Shown here: positions 35,430 to 42,841 of the stretch, piece by piece
How the letters are laid out: the number at the start of each line of letters is the position of its first letter
Numbering within the stretch: position 1 is the first letter of the stretch
Origin: Hymenobacter nitidus
GTDB lineage: Bacteria > Bacteroidota > Bacteroidia > Cytophagales > Hymenobacteraceae
DNA length: 64,000 nt
Assembly: GCF_020447315.1 (NCBI RefSeq)
Contig: NZ_JAJADQ010000007.1
Location: 248,001 to 312,000 of the forward strand
Direction of reading: 5' to 3'
Made by a program: the position numbers and the translations under genes
The notes under the pieces: model-generated
Told to the model about the DNA's origin: nothing
What the model saw: the letters and a program-made list of their open reading frames with translations, nothing else
Databases searched by the model: none

Positions 35430-36920
35430 CTATTTCTGGGCCGTCGGCTTGGTGGGCTTCGCCACCTTCTTCACGTCGGGCTTGGGGTTGGAGCGGGGCG
35501 TCATGCGGTTCACGCTCGGCTTGGCGTACTCATCAAACCAGGTCTGCATCAGGGCCAGGGCCTTGGGCGAGAAAGTGGGCTGCTGCTCGCCGTTTACCAG
35601 GGGCCACTCGGCTTCGTCGGGCTGGAAAGCGTGGTTCACGCCGGCCAGCTTGTAGGTTTTCACGCGCTTGTTGCCGCCGGCCTTCAGGCCTTTGCTCAGA
35701 ATAGCCAGGTTCTTGGTGGCTGCCACCTGTAGGTCTTCCACGCCATTGAGGGCCAGCACCGGGCATTTCACGGCGGGCAGCTTCACCTTGGGGTCGAAGT
35801 CGAGGTAGTAGCGGTACCAGGGCGAGGTGAGCTGGGCGGCGCGGGCCCGGGCCATGTTGGGGTCAATGTCCACGTTGTTCATCCGAATCATGGCGGCCAG
35901 CTTGCCCCGGGCCTGGTTGCTGTTGGGCGTCTGGCGAATGATGTTGATCATCTTGTCGTGCAGCTTCAGGGCCGCATCCACCTGGGTGGCGTTGCCGCCA
36001 ATCATGCGCATAATCTCCACCTGCTGCCGACGCAGAATGTCGCGGCCGGGCAAGCCGTAACCAGCCAGGGAAACCACGAAATCAGGGCCTTTAAGCTCCG
36101 AGGCGGCCAGCAGGGCAATGTTGGCGCCTTCGCCGTGCCCGATCATGCCCACGTTCTTCTTGTCGATGCGGGGGCGGCTGCGCAGGTAGTTCATAGCCGT
36201 TTCGGCATCCGTCATCTGGTCGGCAGTAGTCGCCGCGGCGTACTTACCGCCCGATTTGCCCACGCCCCGGTCGTCGTAGCGCAGCACCACCATGCCGTGG
36301 CGGGCCAGGTAGTCGGCCAGAATGGCAAACATCCGGTAGTCTTCCTGCTGGGCGGCATCCCGGTCCTGCGGACCCGAATCCGATACGAGCACAACGGCCG
36401 GGAACGGACCGTTGCCGTTGGGCGTGGTGATGGTTGCGCCCAGGCAGAGGTCGGTTTTTTCGTTGGTAATAATAACCTGCTCGGTCTTGTAGGGCTGCGC
36501 GGGTTTGAAAACGGGCGCACTGACCACCGGCGAGGCGTCCTGCACGAGCTTCACGTCTTCCTTCAGGCCCGGCTGCTCCCAGGTACCGGTCATCGACTTA
36601 CGGTCCTTGCTCAGCTTGCCGGTGAAGCGGCTGCCGGCCTGCTCAATCTTGAGCAGCACGTCGTTGTCGGTGAGGGTCATATCCACGGGCATACGGCTCA
36701 CTTTCTGCTTGGGCACGTCCAGGGCGGCGTAGTAGGTGCCACCCGTCAGCGGGACGATGGTGATGATAAGCTCCAGGCTGCCGCCGGGTACTTTCAGCGG
36801 CCCTTTCCACTGCCCGCTCAGCGGCGTCGGCTCACCACCGGCCGCCCGGCTGGTGGCAGGCGCCAGGGAAATGCCAAGCAGCAGAATTGCGACTAAAACA
36901 ACGTGTAAATAATTCTTCAT
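35430..36920 (-). CDS. exported alpha/beta-hydrolase family protein, nucleophile serine replaced
   Basis: The 496-residue protein has a signal peptide (LLLGISLAPATSRA), an N-terminal beta domain of about 110 residues (LSGQWKGPLKVPGGSLELII) and an alpha/beta-hydrolase domain of the EstD/dienelactone-hydrolase kind. The usual nucleophile elbow GHSEG reads GHGEG here (Gly at residue 263, codon GGC at 36132-36134). The presumed acid (LNGVEDLQV) and base (AGVNHAFQ) remain. A Pro/Lys-rich tail follows. With serine absent the protein is probably not a hydrolase by the normal mechanism; binding or regulatory use is possible. The rest of the domain is intact, with no frameshift. Confidence 0.85.
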   Translation of the reverse strand: MKNYLHVVLVAILLLGISLAPATSRAAGGEPTPLSGQWKGPLKVPGGSLELIITIVPLTGGTYYAALDVPKQKVSRMPVDMTLTDNDVLLKIEQAGSRFTGKLSKDRKSMTGTWEQPGLKEDVKLVQDASPVVSAPVFKPAQPYKTEQVIITNEKTDLCLGATITTPNGNGPFPAVVLVSDSGPQDRDAAQQEDYRMFAILADYLARHGMVVLRYDDRGVGKSGGKYAAATTADQMTDAETAMNYLRSRPRIDKKNVGMIGHGEGANIALLAASELKGPDFVVSLAGYGLPGRDILRRQQVEIMRMIGGNATQVDAALKLHDKMINIIRQTPNSNQARGKLAAMIRMNNVDIDPNMARARAAQLTSPWYRYYLDFDPKVKLPAVKCPVLALNGVEDLQVAATKNLAILSKGLKAGGNKRVKTYKLAGVNHAFQPDEAEWPLVNGEQQPTFSPKALALMQTWFDEYAKPSVNRMTPRSNPKPDVKKVAKPTKPTAQK

Positions 36921-37178
36921 AAAGTGCTGTTTGGGAGAGGCCTCAAAGCGGTGTAGGGGCGAAAAAGGCTACGAAAATACCAAACTTACGGCAGACTCAT
37001 TGTAGAAGATTCACAAGCTGAGCGCTAGGAATGAAATCTGTATTTCCGTCCTGGCTGCGACCCGGCTTGGAGAGCATCTTTCGGGCTGGACCCGGGGGTG
37101 GCGCTTTGTGGCGAAAGCAACCTGAAACGGCCTGTATAGTCTTTGGTCTATATCTTTCAACCGAAGCTACCGTACGCT

Positions 37179-38075
37179 ATGCGCATTGTTCTGACAGGTG
37201 GGCTGCTGTTTTTTCTGTGGGTGGGTACGGCGCGTCCCGCGGCAGCCCAGGCCCGGGTTTTCGCGCCCGATACACTCTCCGACGGCGGCGTTTTTGGCCT
37301 GGCGGTATCTGCGGATGGCACCGAGGCCTACTTCACCGATTCGGACCGCACCCGGACCAGCCTGCGGCTGATGCAGTCGAGGCGCGTGGCCGGGCGCTGG
37401 CAGCCGCCCACGCCGGTGCCGTTTGCCAGCCGGTTCCGCGACATCGACCCGATTTTCTCACCCGACGGCCGCCGGCTCTACTTCAACTCAACCCGGCCCT
37501 ACGACGGCTCCACCACCGAGCGGCCCAACTTCGATATCTGGGTGGTAGAGCGCCGCGGCAGCGGCTGGGCCGAGCCGCAGCGCGTAGCCGGCGCCTCCCA
37601 TGATTCGACCAGTGAGTCGTATGCCTCGGTGGCCCGCAACGGTACCATCTACTTCACTTCCACCCGGCGCGGCGGGCCGGGCAAGTCCGATATCTATGCT
37701 TCCGTGCTCAAAAACGGCGCTTACCAGCCTGCCGAGCCGCTGGCTCTCAACACCGCCGGCTCAGACGGCAACCCCTTTATTTCGGCCAACAACCAGGTTC
37801 TGCTGTTTATATCCGACCGGGCCGGCGGCTTCGGTGGCACCGATATATACATGAGCTACCGCCAGGGCAACGGCTGGAGCTCGCCCCGCAACTTGGGCCC
37901 GCAAGTAAACACGGCCGGCAGCGACTTTTGCCCCGCCTTATCAGCCGATGGCCGCACGCTGTATTTTTCCCGCACCGAGCGCCGCGCCGACACCATCGTG
38001 CGGGAGGATATGTACTGGATTCCGGTGGCCGAGCTGAAGTTGCCCCCGGATATTCAGCGGCGGCTGCGGCGGTAG
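37179..38075 (+). CDS. secreted PD40 (WD40-like) beta-propeller protein
   Basis: From ATG 37179 the product has 298 residues and a signal peptide ending PAAAQA. Four or five PD40 blades are visible through their hallmark FSPDGRRLYFNSTR, VARNGTIYFTSTRRGG, ISANNQVLLFISDRAGGFGG and LSADGRTLYFSRTE. The GGFGGTDIYMSYR segment is typical of OmpA-associated PD40 proteins in Bacteroidota. It is likely periplasmic and used in protein or glycan binding. No OmpA domain is attached, so this is a propeller-only member. Confidence 0.85.
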   Translation: MRIVLTGGLLFFLWVGTARPAAAQARVFAPDTLSDGGVFGLAVSADGTEAYFTDSDRTRTSLRLMQSRRVAGRWQPPTPVPFASRFRDIDPIFSPDGRRLYFNSTRPYDGSTTERPNFDIWVVERRGSGWAEPQRVAGASHDSTSESYASVARNGTIYFTSTRRGGPGKSDIYASVLKNGAYQPAEPLALNTAGSDGNPFISANNQVLLFISDRAGGFGGTDIYMSYRQGNGWSSPRNLGPQVNTAGSDFCPALSADGRTLYFSRTERRADTIVREDMYWIPVAELKLPPDIQRRLRR

Positions 38076-38219
38076 GCGTGGTTTGGGAAGGCCCAAATTG
38101 ACATAAGGGCAAGTAATTTCTGCCGCGGCCTCGCCGTGGGCTCTCATTCCGCCGTACCTTCGTTGGTCTAATTGCTGGGGCGGAAACCTTCCGGGTTGCC
38201 TTGGCTGTTTAAGCTTTCT

Positions 38220-41057
38220 ATGGCCAAAGAATCTTTACAAGTAGCCGCCCCCGCGGCCGACCCGATTGATCAGCTTGACCCCCGCGAGTTCATTCTGATC
38301 AAGAATGCGCGGGTTCATAACCTCAAAAACCTCAGCGTGGCCCTGCCGCGCAACAAGTTTATCGTCGTTACGGGCCTCTCGGGCTCGGGCAAGTCGAGCC
38401 TGGCGTTCGACACGCTCTACGCCGAGGGGCAGCGCATGTACGTGGAAAGCCTGAGCTCCTACGCCCGGCAGTTCCTGGGCCGCATGGACAAGCCCGACGT
38501 GGATTACATCCGCGGTATTTCGCCGGCCATTGCCATCGAGCAGAAGGTCAGCATCAAGAATAACCGCTCGACCGTCGGCACCAGCACCGAGATTTACGAT
38601 TACCTCAAGCTGCTCTTTGCCCGCGTCGGCCGCACGTTTTCGCCCGTCAGCGGCGAGCAGGTGCGCAAAGACTCGGTGGCCGACGTGGTCGACTACCTGT
38701 TTACCCTCGCCGACGGTACCCGGGTGACGCTGCTGGCCCCGCTGCTGCCCTCCGCCGACGGCCGCCCCATGAGTAAGGAACTGGACCTGCTGCTGCAGAA
38801 AGGCTACAGCCGGGTGGTCATCAACGGCGACGAAACGGCCTTTATCGAAGATCTTATTGGGGAAGGCAAGCCCGAGGTGAAGGGCGACGTGCACATCATG
38901 ATTGACCGCGCCGTTATCCGGCCCGGCGACGAAGACCTGCATTTCCGGCTCTCCGATTCGGTGCAAACCGCCTTTTTCGAGGGCCACGGCACCTGCCTGG
39001 TGCGCCTCGACAACGAAACCCGCACCTTCTCCGACCGGTTTGAGCTGGACGGCATGGTGTTCGAGGAGCCCAACGTCAACTTCTTCTCCTTCAACAACCC
39101 CTATGGCGCCTGCCAGACCTGCGAAGGATTCGGCTCGGTACTGGGCATTGACGAGGACCTGGTGATTCCCGACAAGAGCCTGACCGTGTACGAGGGCGCC
39201 ATTGCCCCCTGGCGCACCGACAAGCAGAGCGAGTGGCTCAAGCCCCTGCTCAAAAACGGCATCCGCTTCGACTTCCCCATTCACCGGCCCTACAACGAGC
39301 TGAGCGAAGCCGAGCGCACCCTGCTCTGGAAAGGCAACAAGTACTTCGATGGCCTCGACGAGTACTTTAAGTGGGTGAGCACCCAGACCCACAAAATCCA
39401 GTACCGCGTGCTGCAAAGCCGCTACCGGGGCCGCACTACCTGCCCCGACTGCCGCGGCACCCGCCTGCGCAAGGATGCACAATACGTCAAAATCCAGGAC
39501 CAAAGCATTACGGATATCGTGCTGCTGCCCATCAGCAAGGCCCTGGATTTCTTTGAGAACCTGGCCCTGACCGAGCACGAAATGAAGGTGGCCGAGCGTC
39601 TGAGCACGGAAATCACCAACCGCCTGGGCTACCTCAACCGCGTGGGCCTGGGCTACCTCACCCTGAACCGCCTGAGCAGTACGCTATCCGGCGGCGAGAG
39701 TCAGCGCATTTCGTTGGCTACCTCGCTCGGTTCGGCCCTGGTGGGCTCCATGTACATTCTCGACGAGCCCAGCATCGGCCTGCACCCCAAGGACGCCGAG
39801 CAGCTCATTGGCGTGCTGCGCTCCTTGCAAAAGCTGGGCAACACCGTCATTGTGGTGGAGCACGAGGAAAAGATGATGGAGGAGGCCGACCAGATTATCG
39901 ACATCGGACCCGAAGCGGGCAGCGGCGGCGGCAACCTGATGTTCCAAGGCACCTACCCCGAAATCCTGAAGAACACGACCACCTACACCGGTAAGTACCT
40001 CAGCGGCGCTATGGAGGTGAAAGTGCCCCAGATCCGTCGGCCTTGGCGCAACGCGCTGGAGGTAACCGGGGCCCGGGAAAACAACCTGAAGAACGTCAAT
40101 GCCAAGTTTCCGCTGGGCGTGATGACCGTGGTAACGGGCGTGTCGGGCTCGGGCAAATCGACCTTGGTGAAGCGCATTCTGGCCCCGGCCGTGGCCAAGC
40201 AGCTCGGCGGCGGCGCGGGCGAAGCCACCGGCAAGTTTGACCGCCTGATGGGCGTGCAGGGCCAGGTGTCGCACGTCGAGTTCGTCGACCAGAACCCCAT
40301 CGGCAAAAGCAGCCGTTCCAACCCGGTGACTTACGTGAAGGCCTACGACGCCATCCGGACGCTATTTTCCGACCAGCCGCTGGCCAAGGCCCGGGGCCTG
40401 AAACCTTCCCACTTCTCCTTCAACATCGAAGGGGGCCGTTGCGAGGTGTGCCAGGGCGAAGGTCAGGTCAAGATTGAAATGCAGTTCATGGCTGATATCT
40501 ATCTGACCTGCGAAAGCTGTGGTGGGCGCAAGTTCAAGCAGGATATTCTGGACGTGAAATTCCAGGACAAGGGCATCGACGACGTGCTGGAGATGACCGT
40601 GGCCGACGCCGTGGAGTTCTTCAAGGGCCAGCCCAAGGTAGCCGAACGCCTCCGGCCCCTCGACGACGTGGGCCTGGGCTACATCCGCCTGGGGCAGTCG
40701 GCCAATACCCTCTCGGGCGGGGAGGCCCAGCGCGTGAAGCTGGCTTCCTTCCTGACCAAAGGTGCCACCCTGCAGCAGGACAAGATTCTGTTCATCTTCG
40801 ACGAGCCCAGCACCGGCCTGCACTTCCACGACATTGCCAAGCTGCTCAAGGCCCTGAACGCCCTGATTGAGCAAGGCAACTCAGTGCTCATCATCGAGCA
40901 CAACATGGACATCATCAAGTGCGCCGACTGGATTATTGACCTCGGCCCCGAGGGCGGTACCAACGGCGGCCACCTGCTGTTCGAGGGTACGCCTGAGGAT
41001 ATGCTGGCCCACAAGGATACCAACCACACGGCCCGCTTCCTGGCCGAAAAGCTGTAA
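38220..41057 (+). CDS. uvrA: excinuclease ABC subunit A
   Basis: The 945-residue ATPase (from ATG 38220) detects bulky DNA damage with UvrB in nucleotide excision repair. Two ABC modules are complete: Walker A GLSGSGKSS and GVSGSGKST, signatures LSGGESQRISLA and LSGGEAQRVKLA, and Walker B with ILDEPSIGLHP and FDEPSTGLHF. Zinc-finger Cys pairs occur in CQTCEGFG, CPDCRGTR, CEVCQGEG and CESCGGRK. Length is normal. A terminator follows at 41089. A small ATG extension upstream (38172) lacks family sequence. Confidence 0.98.
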   Translation: MAKESLQVAAPAADPIDQLDPREFILIKNARVHNLKNLSVALPRNKFIVVTGLSGSGKSSLAFDTLYAEGQRMYVESLSSYARQFLGRMDKPDVDYIRGISPAIAIEQKVSIKNNRSTVGTSTEIYDYLKLLFARVGRTFSPVSGEQVRKDSVADVVDYLFTLADGTRVTLLAPLLPSADGRPMSKELDLLLQKGYSRVVINGDETAFIEDLIGEGKPEVKGDVHIMIDRAVIRPGDEDLHFRLSDSVQTAFFEGHGTCLVRLDNETRTFSDRFELDGMVFEEPNVNFFSFNNPYGACQTCEGFGSVLGIDEDLVIPDKSLTVYEGAIAPWRTDKQSEWLKPLLKNGIRFDFPIHRPYNELSEAERTLLWKGNKYFDGLDEYFKWVSTQTHKIQYRVLQSRYRGRTTCPDCRGTRLRKDAQYVKIQDQSITDIVLLPISKALDFFENLALTEHEMKVAERLSTEITNRLGYLNRVGLGYLTLNRLSSTLSGGESQRISLATSLGSALVGSMYILDEPSIGLHPKDAEQLIGVLRSLQKLGNTVIVVEHEEKMMEEADQIIDIGPEAGSGGGNLMFQGTYPEILKNTTTYTGKYLSGAMEVKVPQIRRPWRNALEVTGARENNLKNVNAKFPLGVMTVVTGVSGSGKSTLVKRILAPAVAKQLGGGAGEATGKFDRLMGVQGQVSHVEFVDQNPIGKSSRSNPVTYVKAYDAIRTLFSDQPLAKARGLKPSHFSFNIEGGRCEVCQGEGQVKIEMQFMADIYLTCESCGGRKFKQDILDVKFQDKGIDDVLEMTVADAVEFFKGQPKVAERLRPLDDVGLGYIRLGQSANTLSGGEAQRVKLASFLTKGATLQQDKILFIFDEPSTGLHFHDIAKLLKALNALIEQGNSVLIIEHNMDIIKCADWIIDLGPEGGTNGGHLLFEGTPEDMLAHKDTNHTARFLAEKL

Positions 41058-41088
41058 GCCCGGCCACTCGGGTTTGCCGTAAAACCTG

Positions 41089-41116
41089 AAGAGCCGCCCG
41101 TAAGGCGGCTCTTTTT
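41089..41116 (+). terminator. terminator of uvrA
   Basis: AAGAGCCGCC and GGCGGCTCTT pair around GTAA... loop, followed by TTT, 32 bp after the uvrA stop and just before the next gene. Confidence 0.88.
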
Positions 41117-41129
41117 ACTTGCAACAACT

Positions 41130-41543
41130 ATGATACTAGGTGCCGAAGAACAGATAACGGTGGGCCAGCCCGAGCCGGGAGAAGAAAACCAGCTGCTCAG
41201 CAGCACAGCCGCCGGCAATGAGTTCGAAGTTATGTTCGAGGACGACGGCACGACCGGCTACCTCTACGCCCTGCGCAACGGCCCGGAGCTGGAAATCCTC
41301 GATGCGCTGCACATCTATAATGTGGAGGACGTGCTGGACCGCGAAAAGCCCGTAACGGCCCAGATTTTTTGGGACGTGCCCCAAACCACGGCGGTGCTGA
41401 TTATCGGGGGCTACTGCCACGCCCTATACGACTTTCAGCGCCAGATGGGCTTTTGCCGCAATGCCTTCCCGCCGGCCAAAAACGGCCAGTCCGGCTCCCG
41501 CGAGCTGACCGACGAGCTGGTGGAAAAGTACTTCGCCGCGTAG
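41130..41543 (+). CDS. DUF2251-like protein
   Basis: The 137-residue cytosolic protein contains FEDDGTTGYLYALRNGPELE and ILDALHIYNVEDV, which resemble the DUF2251 family (a short domain of unknown function). No signal peptide or membrane helix is present. It starts only 13 bp after the uvrA terminator and is convergent with the PepSY gene across a large nested palindrome. Confidence 0.65.
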   Translation: MILGAEEQITVGQPEPGEENQLLSSTAAGNEFEVMFEDDGTTGYLYALRNGPELEILDALHIYNVEDVLDREKPVTAQIFWDVPQTTAVLIIGGYCHALYDFQRQMGFCRNAFPPAKNGQSGSRELTDELVEKYFAA

Positions 41544-41545
41544 CC

Positions 41546-41615
41546 GCGCGAACTGTGTAGTTCGCGTGCCAGAACAACCTAACGGCGCGGGGCATGCGAA
41601 CTACACAGTTCGCGC
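41546..41615. repeat. nested palindrome between convergent genes
   Basis: Arms 41546-41570 and 41591-41615 are inverted copies with 24 of 25 matches. Each arm contains its own palindrome CGCGAACTgtgtAGTTCGCG-like core (GCGAACT...AGTTCGC), so either a large hairpin or two small ones can form. Confidence 0.85.
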
Positions 41616-41623
41616 TACATCGT

Positions 41624-42766
41624 TCAAGCCGCAGCCACCGCCTCCCGGCTCCTTTTCTTCTTGGGCTTGTTGCGCTTGCCCCACCACACCATGAAGCCCG
41701 TCACGGGCAGGCTGGCCGAAATCAGGCTGCCCAGAAACGCCACGATTTTGCCGCCCAGCCCAAATGCCTGGCCCGTGTGCAGGTCGTAGTTCACGTCGGC
41801 TATTTTCTGGCCGTTGCTTTTGCTCACGTGCGGAATGCTTTTCAGCAGCTGGCCCGACACCGGATGGAAGTAGTATTCGTCGCGGTGATAGTAATACAAC
41901 GCCCGCTCGTAGGCAATGCTATACACCGGCTGTTTGGGCGAGGTCGGCAAACCCAGGAAAATCATCTTGGCCGTGGGAGAGCCGCGCCGAATCTGCTGGT
42001 AGAAGCTGTCGGCCACGGGCAGGGTAGGGGCCGTCACGGTTTGCAGGGTATCTACCGTGGGCGGCGTTTTCTCGGCCGGGTAGCTCTGGCCGCCGTTGCT
42101 GACCAGGTATACCGAGTTCAGCACCCATTCGTAGCTCATCATCAGGCCCGTCAGGGCCAGCAGCAGGGCAATGCTGGCGGCGTAAAAGCCCAGCACGTTG
42201 TGCAGGTCGTAGTTGACGCGCCGCCACCGCGCGCCCCACTTGATGGTAAAGCTGCGCTTCCGGTCGGTTTTGCGCTTGGGCCACCACATGATAATGCCCG
42301 TGACGAGCATCACCACAAAAATCAGCACGGCCACACCCACCACATTGCCCCCGATTTCCTCGGGCAGCAACAGGTGCATGTGCAGCTCCTGAATAATGGA
42401 GAAAAAGTCCTCCCGCAAATCCAGATGCCCCAATTCCTGACCCGTGTAGGGATTCAGGGCGGTGGCAAAGTAGTGGCCCTGCTTATCGGTGGTGTACACC
42501 ACGGCCGAGCGGTCGGGGCCCATCAGCATAAAGAAGGCGGCCTTCAGTCCCGGGTGCTGCTGCTCGGTCAGAGCCTGCAGGCGGGAGGGCAGCAGCATCG
42601 GAGTCGGCTGAGCCGGCACCTCCACCTTGCGCCAGCTCTGGGTAGCATCCCGGATTTCGTCCTGAAACGTGAAAATGGCCCCCGTCAGGCTCACGATAAA
42701 CACAACCAGCCCGGACGAAAGTCCGAGCCAGAGGTGGAGCTTGCCAACCGCTTTTTTGAAGGTCAT
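41624..42766 (-). CDS. PepSY-associated transmembrane protein of a siderophore uptake locus
   Basis: The 380-residue inner-membrane protein has four to five predicted helices: LWLGLSSGLVVFIVSLTGAI (about 12-31), VAVLIFVVMLVTGIIMWWPK (about 145-164), VLGFYAASIALLLALTGLMM (about 190-210) and a C-terminal one (IVAFLGSLISASLPVTGFMV). The first and third match PepSY_TM. Conserved His residues in KLHLWLG and LHNVLGF are typical of proteins thought to reduce or handle iron of ferri-siderophores. It lies 76 bp downstream of the TonB siderophore receptor on the same strand. Confidence 0.88.
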   Translation of the reverse strand: MTFKKAVGKLHLWLGLSSGLVVFIVSLTGAIFTFQDEIRDATQSWRKVEVPAQPTPMLLPSRLQALTEQQHPGLKAAFFMLMGPDRSAVVYTTDKQGHYFATALNPYTGQELGHLDLREDFFSIIQELHMHLLLPEEIGGNVVGVAVLIFVVMLVTGIIMWWPKRKTDRKRSFTIKWGARWRRVNYDLHNVLGFYAASIALLLALTGLMMSYEWVLNSVYLVSNGGQSYPAEKTPPTVDTLQTVTAPTLPVADSFYQQIRRGSPTAKMIFLGLPTSPKQPVYSIAYERALYYYHRDEYYFHPVSGQLLKSIPHVSKSNGQKIADVNYDLHTGQAFGLGGKIVAFLGSLISASLPVTGFMVWWGKRNKPKKKRSREAVAAA

Positions 42767-42790
42767 AGGAAAGGGAAGGATAGAAGATTG

Positions 42791-42835
42791 AAAACAGCCG
42801 TCATGCTTCTACAAGCTCAGCATGACGGCTGTTTT
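42791..42835. repeat. short REP-type hairpin between the siderophore receptor and PepSY gene
   Basis: AAAACAGCCGTCATGC and GCATGACGGCTGTTTT form a perfect 16-bp stem with a 13-nt loop containing CTCA. The arm ends share the GTCATGC core of the REP family. On the minus strand the T-rich end could attenuate transcription into the PepSY gene. Confidence 0.8.
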
Positions 42836-42841
42836 AGAGCA

